Of a stretch of DNA of 64,000 bases, positions 18,641 through 28,197 are shown in pieces; positions within the stretch are counted from its first letter, which is position 1, and every line of letters starts with the position of its first letter. The position numbers and the translations under genes were made by a program. The stretch is from GAS188 sp963713805. GTDB lineage: Bacteria; Pseudomonadota; Alphaproteobacteria; Rhizobiales; Beijerinckiaceae. The notes beneath the pieces are model-generated. The model saw nothing but the letters and a program-made list of their open reading frames with translations, was not told the DNA's origin and did not search any database. The stretch covers positions 153,970-217,969 of the forward strand of contig CAVQNF010000012.1 in the NCBI GenBank assembly GCA_963713805.1, written 5' to 3'.

Positions 18641-21448
18641 TCAAAAGCTCCCCTTGAAACCCGCCGTGAACACATGCTCGTTGAGCTTTCGCGAGAATTG
18701 CCCGTCATAGGCGACGAAGAGCCGCGCCGAGCTTCCGAGCGCTTGCGTCGCGCCGACGCCGATGAGGGCGCTCTCGCGTCCGAAATTCGTGCCGGTCGCG
18801 CTGAAATTGCTGCCGGGAAGTCCGGCGAGGCTCGCGGTGAGCGTTTGCGCCGCGTCGAGGAATTCGTGCCGCCAGCCGAGCTTCACCTCGGGAAGGATCG
18901 GGTTGAGGCCGGCGAGCGTCAGGCTCGTGGCAAGGCGCAGGCCGAGGTCGCTCGCCAAGGAATCGCTCGAGGCGCCGTCGACCGCGAGCGCTCCGAAGCC
19001 GCCGGTTTCGGTGAAGGCGTCGATATGCGCGTGGATGTAGCCCAGGCCCGCGAAGGGCGTGACCGCGAAGCCTTCTTGCGAAAAGCGGTAACCGGCCTCG
19101 GCATAGCTCGAATAGCTTTGGCCATCGGGGCTGCTCGTGGCCGCGCCCGCAAGGCCGAGCGCGGCGAGCTGGCGCGTCGTGCCGTAAGTGTTCACGCCGA
19201 AGCCCGCGATTGCGGTCGCATACCAGGCGCCGCTGTTCCAGCCGCCGTAGAGCGCGCCTTGATAGGTCGCGACATTGCTGTGGGACGCATCGCCGAAATC
19301 GAGCGAGGTCGAGGCATAATTTCCGGCGACGCCGACGATCAGGTTCGGCGCGAGCTTCCAATCGGCGCCGGCGATCACGCCGACCGTGTTCGCGCGATAG
19401 GAGGGCGTGGCACCTGAGGCCGAGGCATCGGCGAGCCCGCCATAGCCGCGCGCCCAGAAGCGGCCGCGCTCCGGCTTTTCCAACGGCCCACCCGGCGGGA
19501 GGGCGCCGCCGTCGCCGAGATTGACGCCGCCGTCATAATCGGCGCCGATCACAAGGCGGTCCTGCACCGTGCCGATGAGAATGCGCGAAGCGTCGAGCTC
19601 GAAGCGCAGGTTCTGGGTGAGGTCCTGCGCGCTTGCGGCGAGCGCTTGCCGATCGAGGCCAAGCACGATGTTGAAGGCATCCGCCGTGTCCGGCGTCACC
19701 GAGGCCGTGAGCAGCGGGATCGAAGTGGTGATCGAGGCGAAGCTTCCGGTGATCGGCGTCGAGGCAACGAAGACGTCCTTGAAGGTCACGCCGTTGGCGT
19801 AGTTGGCGAGGACGCCCTGCGGCAAAACTTGCAACGCGCCGCCCAAGGTGATCGTGCCGGCGTGGATGGTGGGGAAGGTCCCAGGCGCCGTGCTCGGCGT
19901 TACTTGCAGGGCCAAGGTGCCGCCGGGCCCTTGCGTGAAGCTCGCGAGCCCGTTCACCCGGTTCGTCGCGGAAAGCGCAAGCGTGCCGCCCGTGAGGTTG
20001 AGCATGTCACCGCCGCCGCCAAGCACGTTTCCGGCCGTCAAGCCGGCGGCCTGAGTGATCATCGTCGAGCCGCCTGTCTCCTGCGAAAGATCGATCGCCG
20101 CCGTGCTCGCGACGAGCACGCCGGTATTGGTGATGCCTCCGGTGATCGGCGTCGAGGCCCTGATGCCGACGGCGGTCGCGCCATTCGTGCCGAGGGGGCT
20201 GATGACGCCGCTATTCACGATGCCGGCATGGGCGCTCGCCGGCCCGCTGTCGAACTCGATGCCGGTCGCCGAATTTCCCGCGCCATCGGCCGAGATCGCG
20301 AGCGTGCCTGAGTTGACGACATTCCCGGACACATCCGTCGTGGCGGAGGCGGCGCCGCCGAGCACGATGCCCTTCGCGCTACTCCCGTTCGTGGCCCCGG
20401 TGACGCTCACCATGAGCATCCCGCCATTGGCGATTCCTCCGGTGAGCGGCGTCGAGGCCTTGATGCCGATGCTGCTCGCGCCATTGGTACCGGTGACGCT
20501 GAGCACCCCGCTGTTCACGATGCCTGCATGGGTCGTGCCGGGTGCGGCGTCCACCTCGATGCCCGTCGCCGAAACTCCCGCGCCATCGGCCGAGATCGCG
20601 AGCATGCCGGAATTCACGATATTCCCGGTGAAATTCATCGGCCCGACAGGGCGCCCGAAATTCGGTCCGCCGCCGAGCACGACACCTTTCGCGCTCGCCC
20701 CATTGGATGCCGCGGTGGCGGTCACCATGATCGTGCCGGAGTTCGTGATGTCGCCCGTGAGCGTGCTGCCGTTCAGCGTGATGCCGGTGCCCGCGAAGGG
20801 GCCGATCTTGAGGTGCTGGACGAGATCCGGGGGGCTCGAGCTCAGCTCCATGAGGCCGCTGTTGGTGATGCCGGCCGAAGGGCCGGAGAGAACCGTGTTG
20901 GTGATCATAATCCCATTGGTCGCCGGAACCCGCTCCCCGGCAAAAGGCAATCCGCTGCCGGGCAGCGCCACGAACCTGCCATCGATCGTGCCGGCATTCT
21001 CGACAAAACCGGCGATCTTGGATTGGGTGATGACGAGCCCGCCCGGAAAGCTCCCCGGAAAGGCCGCCGGCAATCCGTGAGCGAGATTAAATCCCATGAT
21101 CATCGCTTGGACCGCCGCCGGCGCGGCGCTGATCCCCTGATTTTCGAGGATCGAGCCTTGCGCGAGGACCACGTTGCCGTTGACGGTGTCGGCGCCCATC
21201 ATGAAGAAAACGAGATTTGAATTGCCATCGCGGCCAAACGACTGGATCGTGAAGCCGTTTTCCGTGCCGCAATGGGTCTGGCGGAACGTCCCGTTGGCGA
21301 AGCCGATGAGGAACGGGTTCCCGCTCGCGGTGAAGCAATTATCCGCCCATGCGGGGCTCGCGCCCGCGAGCAGCGCCACGAGGGAGGCGGCGCCGAGCCA
21401 ACGCCGCTTCGCCCGCGCGCCGTGCATCCCGTCGCCGTCTCTTTTCAT
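18641..21448 (-). CDS. autotransporter with C-terminal outer-membrane beta-barrel
   Basis: A 935-residue type Va secretion protein. A signal peptide (KRRWLGAASLVALLAGASPA) ends near residue 35 before DNCFTASGN. A Gly/Ala/Thr/Asn-rich passenger (36-600) contains beta-helix-like repeats, including a duplicated 100-residue unit (residues about 236-336 and 336-436). The last 280 residues are the autotransporter barrel, opening near RFWARGYGG and closing in FTAGFKGSF with the C-terminal Phe required for Bam recognition. Two Cys occur in the first passenger segment (37 and 60). It would display a passenger on the cell surface; the ligand is unknown. It stands alone, upstream of the SWIM operon on the same strand. 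Confidence 0.88.
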   Translation of the reverse strand: MKRDGDGMHGARAKRRWLGAASLVALLAGASPAWADNCFTASGNPFLIGFANGTFRQTHCGTENGFTIQSFGRDGNSNLVFFMMGADTVNGNVVLAQGSILENQGISAAPAAVQAMIMGFNLAHGLPAAFPGSFPGGLVITQSKIAGFVENAGTIDGRFVALPGSGLPFAGERVPATNGIMITNTVLSGPSAGITNSGLMELSSSPPDLVQHLKIGPFAGTGITLNGSTLTGDITNSGTIMVTATAASNGASAKGVVLGGGPNFGRPVGPMNFTGNIVNSGMLAISADGAGVSATGIEVDAAPGTTHAGIVNSGVLSVTGTNGASSIGIKASTPLTGGIANGGMLMVSVTGATNGSSAKGIVLGGAASATTDVSGNVVNSGTLAISADGAGNSATGIEFDSGPASAHAGIVNSGVISPLGTNGATAVGIRASTPITGGITNTGVLVASTAAIDLSQETGGSTMITQAAGLTAGNVLGGGGDMLNLTGGTLALSATNRVNGLASFTQGPGGTLALQVTPSTAPGTFPTIHAGTITLGGALQVLPQGVLANYANGVTFKDVFVASTPITGSFASITTSIPLLTASVTPDTADAFNIVLGLDRQALAASAQDLTQNLRFELDASRILIGTVQDRLVIGADYDGGVNLGDGGALPPGGPLEKPERGRFWARGYGGLADASASGATPSYRANTVGVIAGADWKLAPNLIVGVAGNYASTSLDFGDASHSNVATYQGALYGGWNSGAWYATAIAGFGVNTYGTTRQLAALGLAGAATSSPDGQSYSSYAEAGYRFSQEGFAVTPFAGLGYIHAHIDAFTETGGFGALAVDGASSDSLASDLGLRLATSLTLAGLNPILPEVKLGWRHEFLDAAQTLTASLAGLPGSNFSATGTNFGRESALIGVGATQALGSSARLFVAYDGQFSRKLNEHVFTAGFKGSF
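20140..20743 (-). repeat. internal 100-residue tandem duplication in the autotransporter passenger
   Basis: The protein blocks beginning NSGMLAISADGAG (residue 279) and NSGTLAISADGAG (residue 379) are exactly 100 residues apart. They share ATGIE, AHAGIVNSGV and TNGA-x-x-x-GI-(K/R)-ASTP at the same spacing. The DNA copies are also similar, so the duplication is probably recent compared with the rest of the passenger. Confidence 0.8.
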
Positions 21449-21459
21449 TGATGCGCCTC

Positions 21460-21505
21460 TTAGCGTTCGTGATGGTGCATCTCATAGCAACTTCGCGAAC
21501 GCTAA
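21460..21505. promoter_or_regulatory. inverted repeat upstream of the autotransporter start
   Basis: TTAGCGTTCG (21460-21469) recurs as its exact complement CGAACGCTAA (21496-21505), 12-57 bases upstream of the autotransporter ATG. It may be a regulator site or an mRNA leader hairpin controlling expression. The pairing is seen directly; the role is inferred. Confidence 0.5.
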
Positions 21506-22414
21506 TAAAGGGGATCGCGCGATCCAGGAGCATCTTCATCCAGGAAGGCCTTGCGGGGATTGTAGGCGGTGGGAGAAAGCCGCGATGAACGCGGCCGCAC
21601 TCGCCATGCGCGCCGGCGTCTTCGCCGAGGAGCCTCTGCTCGGTGGCCCGCCACGGGTCGCGCTCGCGAGCGGCTTTCGCTTCACCTATCCCGGCGCGGA
21701 TGAGGCACTGGCGGCGATCCTTGGCCGAGTCCGGAAAAAACGCGATCGTCGAAACAATGGACGTCGAGGTCTTGTCGGCGTCGGCGGTCTTTCTCCAGCT
21801 CAGCCGGAGACGTAGCCCTTGCCCGGAGGAGGCGGGAAGCCGCGCAGCAAGCGTCTCCACCGGCAGCGCCATCGGCGCCGTTCCTCGGTTGCTCGGGGCG
21901 GCAGGTCTAGCAGGCGCCCTGGTCCCGGATCGCAGGAGATTCGACCGTCGAAAGGGCTGTGGGCCTTCGCGCGGCAACCTCTTTGGGGCCATCGGCGGCG
22001 CCGATACACGTAAAGTTTTCCGAACGCTCACCTGCGCCTTGATGTATCCGTTTGCTCAATTCGCTCGCGTGGCGTTCGGTCGCCTTCTCTTGCCGGCAGT
22101 CGAGGCCCTTCAGCGATCAGAAGGGGAGCGACGAGAGTGCGTGCCATCTAACCGTCGGGGGGCGCTCGTCAATGGGATGGCAAATTGACCTCGCCTCATG
22201 ATAGCTTAGAGGTTCGCCAAGTCATCTTGACGAGCCTCACATTGAGGAGCTTCTCGTCGATTTGACCGTGGAGATGAATGAGCTGTGCGAAACGCTTCAC
22301 AGCTTCGGTTCCCGGGCCTTCGGGCAAGCGACACCTGAAGGACCGAATGACACCGATCCCTTCGACGATCCGGCCGGCCCCCGGCGCCCGGCGCTCCCCA
22401 TGGGAGGTTTCCGC
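21506..22414. other. divergent intergenic region, no supported gene
   Basis: This 0.9-kb gap separates the minus-strand autotransporter from the plus-strand kinase. A short plus-strand frame from 21585 reads MNAAALAMRAGVFAEEPLLG and looks protein-like for about 48 codons (to GADEALAAILGRV) before turning into Arg-rich sequence; it could be a gene fragment but I cannot assign it. Promoters for both flanking genes should lie here. Confidence 0.4.
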
Positions 22415-25400
22415 ATGAGCGAGTTGGCGCTCGCCCCCAACGCCGCCGGCGCGGCCGTGCGGCGCGAGCGCTCCGCGCGTCGGCGCATGCCGCTCGCCGT
22501 GAAGCTCGCCGCGGCGCTCGTCGGCCTTGTGGTGCTCGTCCTTCTGGTCAACGGCGCCATCAACATGTGGCTGAGCTACGGCCGGGCGAAGACCGCCGCC
22601 TTGCAGGTGCAGCAGGAAAAAGCTCAGGCCGCCGCGCAGCGCGTCGCGGAGTTCATCGCCGAGATCGAGAATCAGATCGGCTGGACCACCCGGCTCGAAT
22701 GGAGCCGCGTGCCGCTCGAGCAGCAACGCTATGATTTCACGCGGCTGCTGAGGCAGGTGCCGGCGATCACCGAGCTCTCCTTCCTCGACGGCAAGGGCAA
22801 GGAACAGCTCAAGGTCTCGCGGCTCGAACCCGATTCGGTCGGGAGCGCGCGCGATTTCTCGGGCGAACCGCGCTTCGCCAAGGCGGTGGCGGAGAAGATC
22901 TGGTTCGGCCCGGTCTATTTCCGGCGCGGATCCGAGCCTTACATGACGATCGCCATCGCGCATGCTGGGCATGACCCCGGCGTCACGGTCGCCGAGGTGA
23001 ACCTCAAGCTGATCTGGGACGTGATCACCGCCATCCACGTCGGTGAGAAGGGCTACGCCTTCGTGGTCGATGGCAGGGGCCGGCTCATCGCGCATCCGGA
23101 CCTGAGCCTCGTGCTGCGCGACACCGATTTCTCCCAGCTCGCGCAGGTGAAGCAGGCGCTCGCGGAACCGGCGTCGACGATGGGGGCCGCGCCAGGCGAG
23201 AAGGCCGAGATCGCAACCGCTTACGAAGGGGGCTCGGTGCTCGCCGCGCACGCGGCCGTGCCGCGCGTGAACTGGAACGTCTTCGTGCAGCTCCCGCTCG
23301 CCGAGGCATTGGCGCCCGTCTATGCTTCGTTGATCCAGACGCTCGCTCTTCTCGGCCTCGGGCTTCTCCTGGCGCTCACCATCGGGGGGTATCTCGCACG
23401 CCGCATGGTCGTGCCGATTCGCCGCCTTCAGGAAGGCGCCGAAAGGCTCGGCGGCGGCGATCTTTCGCAGCGCATCGACATCCGCACCGGCGACGAGATC
23501 GAGACGCTCGCCGACCGCTTCAACCAGATGGCGGGCCGGGTTCAGGAGAGCTACGAGACGCTCGAAGCGAAAGTCGAGGCGCGCACCAAGGATTTGAACG
23601 AATCGCTGCAACAGCAGACGGCCACGGCCGAAGTGCTCAAAGTGATCAGCCGCTCGGCCTTCGATCTCCAGCCTGTCCTCGACACGCTTGTGACCTCGGC
23701 AAGAACCCTCTCCGGAGCGGATCGCAGTTCGCTTCTCCTTCTAGATGGCGAGTTTGTGGTGCTGAGAGCCTCGTCTGGTAATTCACCCGAATGGGTCGAA
23801 TGGCGAACGGCCAATCCTCAGAAGCCGGGACGAGGCGTGCCCAGCAGCCGCGCCGCGCTAACCGGAACGGTTGTCCACATCCCGGATGTCCTTGAGGATC
23901 CTGAATTCTCCTTTCACGAATTGCGTAAGCGCGCCGATTACCGCGCCAGTCTCAGCGTGCCGCTGATGCGCGAGGGACAAGCAATCGGCGTCTTGACCCT
24001 GACCCGAAAGGAGCCCGGCGCCTTCTCGGCTCGCCGCGTCGAACTCACGACGACCTTTGCCGACCAGGCCGTGATCGCCATCGAGAATGCGCGGCTCTTC
24101 GATGAGGTGCAGGCGAAGAACGCGCGATCTCACGGAGGCGCTCGAGCAGCAAACGGCGACGGCGGATGTGCTGAAAGTGATCAGCCGCTCGGCCTTCGAT
24201 CTGCATGCCGTGCTCGACGACGCTGACGAATCGAGCCGAGAGCTGCCTGGCGGAGCGGCCTACGGGGTCGTTTTCGTGCGCGACGGCGATCTCGTGCGGG
24301 TTCGCGCCGAATCGGGCGCTTCTCGGCTCTGTTCGCTACGCTGAGCGCGCACGCTGTCGGGATCAGCCGCTCGACCTTTGATCTACAGACGGTGCTCGAC
24401 ACGCTCGTAGGGTCGGCCGCGAGGTTGTGCGAGGCTGAGAAGGCCTGCATTTTTCAGCGGGAGGGCGAGCTATATCGCTGGGTCTCGAATTTCGGCTTTC
24501 CGGACGAACTCGTCCAATATGCGCAAGCGCACCCCTTCGCGGCGGGCCCGAACAGCACCACGGGGCGCGTCGCGCTCGAAGGCAAACCCATCCAAATTGC
24601 CGACGTGCTCGCCGACCCGAACTACACCGCGAGCGAATATCAACGCCTCGGCAACTATCGGACGAATCTCGGCGTGCCGCTCTTGCGCGAAGGGGTGCCG
24701 ATCGGCGTCTTCGTCATGACGCGCCAGGAGGTGCGGCCTTTCAACGAACGCCAGATCGAGCTTCTGCAGACCTTCGCCGACCAGGCCGTGATCGCCATCG
24801 AGAATGTGCGGCTCTTCGAGGAGACGCAGGCGCGCACCAAGGAGCTCGCCCAATCGATCGAGGAATTGCGCGCCGCGCAAGATCGCCTGATCCAGTCCGA
24901 GAAGCTCGCCTCGCTCGGCCAGCTCACGGCGGGCATCGCGCATGAGATCAAGAACCCGCTGAACTTCGTCAACAACTTCGCGGCGCTGTCGCGCGAGCTG
25001 ATCGAGGAGCTGAGGCCTCTCGTCGCGGTCGGCCGACGAAAAGGCGAAGGGCGAGGTCGAGGAGCTGATGCAGATGCTCGAGGGCAATCTCGAGAAGGTG
25101 ATGCAGCACGGCAAGCGTGCCGATTCGATCGTCAAGAACATGCTCCTGCATTCGCGCGAGAGCTCGGGTGAGCATCGCCCGGTCGATCTCAACGCGCTCG
25201 TCGAGGAAAGCGTCAATCTCGCCTATCACGGCGCGCGCGCCGAAAAACCGGGCTTCAACATCACGCTCGCGAAGAATCTCGATCCGGCGGTCGGCGAAGT
25301 CGAGCTCTACCCCCAGGAATTCACCCGCGTTCTCCTGAACCTCATCTCGAACGGCTTCTACGCCGCGATCAAGCGCAAGGCTGATGGCGGCGGAGACAGC

Positions 25401-25697
25401 TTCGAGCCTACGCTCACGGCCTCGACGCGCAATATCGGGGACAAGGTCGAGATCAGGATCAGGGACAACGGCACCGGCATTCCCGACGAGGTGAAAGCCA
25501 AGATGTTCAATCCCTTCTTCACCACGAAGCCCGCCGGCGAAGGCACGGGGCTCGGCCTTTCGCTGAGCTACGACATCATCGTGAAACAGCACGGCGGCAC
25601 CATCGAGGTCGATACCAAGCCCGGCGATTTCACCGAATTCACCATTGTCCTGCCGCGGGGGGAAACCCCGGCGCATCAGCGCGAGTGTAGCTCATGA
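22415..25697 (+). CDS. membrane sensor histidine kinase with Cache-like, HAMP and multiple GAF domains (frameshifted)
   Basis: Hybrid-free sensor kinase of about 1090 residues. A first membrane helix (KLAAALVGLVVLVLLV) and a periplasmic Cache-type sensor (YFRRGSEPYMTIAIAHA) are followed by a second helix (LALLGLGLLLALTIGGYLA) and a HAMP domain (RRMVVPIRRLQEGAERLGGG). Next come GAF units, each introduced by a QQTATA-(E/D)-VLKVISRS-type linker, and the kinase core. The phospho-acceptor is His in AGIAHEIKNPLNF; the ATPase boxes are NLISNGFYAA, DNGTGIPDEV and GEGTGLGLSL. I start at ATG 22415, which has GGGAGG upstream. Frame breaks occur near 24125 and 25035 (single extra bases). Around 24344 a stop is met inside a shortened second GAF, which seems fused to the third. 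The stop overlaps the next gene (ATGA). Confidence 0.85.
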
Positions 25698-26086
25698 CTT
25701 TGCATATCATGGTCGTCGACGACGAGCCGGACGTGACGGATCTGTTCCGGCAACAATTTCGGCGCGAATTGCGCGCGGGCCGCTTCGCCATGGGCTTCGC
25801 CCACTCCGCCTCGGAGGCCTTGGAGCACATCTCGCTCGTGGAAGAGACATCCTTGATCATGGTCTGCACGGACATCAACATGCCGGGCATGACCGGCCTC
25901 GAATTCCTGCCGAAAGTGAAGGCCATGCGTCCGAACGTGCCGGTCATGATGATCACCGCCTATGGCGACGAGGACACGCGCCGCCGCGCGCTCGAAGGCG
26001 GCGCGGTCGGCCTCATGACGAAGCCGATCGATTTCGGCGCGCTGCGGCTCGAGATCGACCGGCGCCTGGGTGAACGCGACACATGA
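25694..26086 (+). CDS. single-domain response regulator
   Basis: A 130-residue stand-alone receiver domain. The acidic pocket is VDDEPD at the N-terminus, the phospho-acceptor Asp lies in CTDINMPGMTGLEFL, the Thr switch in MMITAYGDE, and the conserved Lys in MTKPIDFG. There is no output domain, so it probably relays phosphate or controls a partner by binding. It starts inside the stop of the histidine kinase and its own stop overlaps the next start (ATGA), so kinase, receiver and cyclase are co-translated. The kinase upstream is the obvious phosphodonor. Confidence 0.9.
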   Translation: MTLHIMVVDDEPDVTDLFRQQFRRELRAGRFAMGFAHSASEALEHISLVEETSLIMVCTDINMPGMTGLEFLPKVKAMRPNVPVMMITAYGDEDTRRRALEGGAVGLMTKPIDFGALRLEIDRRLGERDT

Positions 26087-27348
26087 GTGCCAAGTCTCTC
26101 AGCGCCAGGATCCTCGTCGTCGACGACGAGCCCGACCTCGAAGCGCTCATCGTCCAGAAATTCCGAAAGCAGATCCGGGAGGGCGAGCTCGCCTTCCTCT
26201 TCGCCCATGACGGCGTCGAGGCCCTGTCGGCGCTCGCGGCGAACGGCAGCGTCGACATGGTGCTCTCGGACATCAACATGCCGCGCATGGACGGGCTGTC
26301 CCTCCTCGCCAAGCTCCAGGAGGCGGAGGAGAAGCTCTCGACGGTGATCGTCTCGGCCTATGGCGACATGGCCAATATCCGCACGGCGATGAATCGCGGC
26401 GCCTTCGATTTCCTCACGAAGCCGATCGACTTCACCGATCTCGAGACCACGATCGCCAAGACCATCCGCCACATCGACGTGCTGCGCGAAGCGAGGCGCC
26501 GGCAGTCGGCGGCCGAGCGAGCCCATGCGATGCTCTCGCGCTATTTCTCGCCGAACCTCGCGGAGCGTCTCGCGAGCGATGCCTCGGCGCTCGATCTCGG
26601 CGGCAAGCGCCGCGAAGTCGCCGCGCTCTTCACGGACATCGCGGGCTTCACCAATCTCGTCGAGAACCTCGACCCCGCCTTGTTGAGCGAGGTGCTGAAC
26701 GAATATCTCTGCGAGATGACGGACGTCGTTTTCGAGCACGAGGGCACGGTCGCCAAGATCGTCGGCGATGCGATCCATGTGCTTTTCGGAGCGCCGGGAG
26801 ATCAGCCGGACCACAGCACGCGCGCCGTCGCCTGCACGCTCGCGCTCGACGAGTGTTCCGAGCGCTTCCGTGCGCGCTGGGCGAAGCGCGGCGTGACGCT
26901 CGGACCGACCCGCATCGGCGTCCATACCGGCCCGGCGATCGTCGGCAATTTCGGGGGCGGGCGCTTCTTCGACTACACCGCCTATGGCGACACCATCAAC
27001 ACGGCCGCGCGGCTGGAGGCGGCCAACAAGGTGCTCGGCACGCGCATCTGCGTGAGCGCGGATGTGGCCGCGCAGGCCGAAGGCTTCCGCGGCAGGCCGG
27101 TCGGCGATCTCGTCTTGCGCGGCAAGACGAAGGCGCTTCGCGCCTTCGAGCCGCTGAGCGAGGAGGTTTACGCTCATCCCGCGACCGCGAGCTATGCCGA
27201 GGCCTTCGCCAAAATCGAGAAGGGGGATCCGGGAGCGACGACGGCCTTCGCGGCGCTGATGGGGATGCGCGCGAACGATGGCCTCGTGAATTTCCACCTC
27301 AAGCGCCTGTTGAACGGCGGATCGGGGACGGTCTTCGATCTCGGCTGA
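26083..27348 (+). CDS. response regulator with class III adenylate/guanylate cyclase output
   Basis: 421 residues. The receiver (1-125) has VVDDEPD, the phospho-acceptor Asp in LSDINMPRMDGL and Lys in LTKPIDFTD. A helical linker ending MLSRYFSPNLAERL (the usual coupler) leads to a cyclase domain with the metal Asp in FTDIAGFTNL, the second metal/loop block VAKIVGDAIHVLFG, and DYTAYGDTINTAARLEAA. It should convert ATP to cAMP (or GTP to cGMP) when phosphorylated. It is the last gene of the kinase-receiver-cyclase operon and links a membrane sensor to a second messenger. Confidence 0.9.
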   Translation: MSAKSLSARILVVDDEPDLEALIVQKFRKQIREGELAFLFAHDGVEALSALAANGSVDMVLSDINMPRMDGLSLLAKLQEAEEKLSTVIVSAYGDMANIRTAMNRGAFDFLTKPIDFTDLETTIAKTIRHIDVLREARRRQSAAERAHAMLSRYFSPNLAERLASDASALDLGGKRREVAALFTDIAGFTNLVENLDPALLSEVLNEYLCEMTDVVFEHEGTVAKIVGDAIHVLFGAPGDQPDHSTRAVACTLALDECSERFRARWAKRGVTLGPTRIGVHTGPAIVGNFGGGRFFDYTAYGDTINTAARLEAANKVLGTRICVSADVAAQAEGFRGRPVGDLVLRGKTKALRAFEPLSEEVYAHPATASYAEAFAKIEKGDPGATTAFAALMGMRANDGLVNFHLKRLLNGGSGTVFDLG

Positions 27349-27437
27349 ACGAGTCCATCCCGACGCGCGACAGGGCTTGGTGGGCGACAGGCTTGGCTGC
27401 ACGTCTTATGATGAGCGCCTGTTCGGCCGCTGGTGGG

Positions 27438-27845
27438 TCAATTCGCGACGCGAAATGGATTGACGATACGCAGCCTGCCGTCGAGCGTCATCCCGTGCCG
27501 CATGTCCTCGGACCAGAGCCTGGTGCAATCGGCATGGAGCGCGGAGGCCGCGATCATGGCGTCAAAGGTCGCGAGATTATAACGCTCGGCGAGCGCCAAT
27601 CCGGTCTCGTGCGTCTCGATCGTAACCGCATGGATGGTCAGCAAGCCGCGCAACAGAGACAGAAATGCGTGGGTGTCCCGCCATGACATGCGCATCTTCC
27701 GGCGAGCGACATTGGCGAGCTCGTTCAGGACCTGCACGCTGATCGCGCCGCCGACACGCAGCATTGCCTCTGCCCGGTCGGCCTTCACGGGGTCGCCGGA
27801 CGCGACGTGGATGAGGACATTGGTGTCGAAGAAGCTATCGGGCAT
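27438..27845 (-). CDS. PIN-domain toxin (VapC-type ribonuclease)
   Basis: About 135 residues. PIN-fold acidic residues are in FFDTNVLIHVASGD (first Asp), VQVLNELANVARRK (Glu) and ATFDAMIAASAL (Asp), and the C-terminal strand region is WSEDMRHGMTLDGRLRIVNP. VapC-type toxins cleave tRNA or rRNA to stop translation. The start overlaps the end of the antitoxin gene by 11 bases, the normal antitoxin-first order on the minus strand. Nothing is missing from the catalytic quartet. Confidence 0.85.
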   Translation of the reverse strand: MPDSFFDTNVLIHVASGDPVKADRAEAMLRVGGAISVQVLNELANVARRKMRMSWRDTHAFLSLLRGLLTIHAVTIETHETGLALAERYNLATFDAMIAASALHADCTRLWSEDMRHGMTLDGRLRIVNPFRVAN

Positions 27846-28065
27846 TCGCCTCCTCCCGGTCGAACTTGAAATCGGAAGGAAGTCGCCCTCGGAAGGCGCG
27901 CAGCCGCTTCAACAATTCCGCGCGTCCGGGCTTGCGCGCGATGGCAAGTTCCCTTGCGTCGGCGACATGGATCTCGACCTCATCGCCTTCCTTGAGCCGG
28001 AGCGCCGCGACCGCGGCGGCAGGAAGGCGCACGGCCAGGCTATTGCCCCATTTGGCGACCCGCAT
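27835..28065 (-). CDS. AbrB/MazE-type antitoxin
   Basis: About 76 residues. MRVAKWGNSLAVRLPAAAVA with ALRLKEGDEVEIHV is the swapped-hairpin AbrB/MazE DNA-binding domain; the tail RLPSDFKFDREEANAR would bind and inhibit the PIN toxin encoded just downstream. I use the ATG at 28065 because the family begins MRVAKWGNS; the ATG four codons earlier (28077) is also possible. A palindrome directly upstream is the likely autoregulatory operator. Confidence 0.85.
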   Translation of the reverse strand: MRVAKWGNSLAVRLPAAAVAALRLKEGDEVEIHVADARELAIARKPGRAELLKRLRAFRGRLPSDFKFDREEANAR

Positions 28066-28078
28066 ATGGTTCCCCATG

Positions 28079-28104
28079 GATATACACTGACGAATATGTA
28101 TATC
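28079..28104. promoter_or_regulatory. palindromic operator of the PIN/AbrB module
   Basis: GATATACA (28079-28086) and its exact complement TGTATATC (28097-28104) flank a 10-base spacer, starting 14 bases upstream of the antitoxin ATG. The AT-rich arms contrast with the GC-rich surroundings. Autorepression by the antitoxin is inferred from the family. Confidence 0.6.
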
Positions 28105-28197
28105 CCGACAGGGCGGAGATCAAGGAGGGCTCGGCCCAGAGTCCGGCCCAAGTCCCGATCATGGAGCTTCGATTTCGGCCGAAGGAAAAACCGGCGA

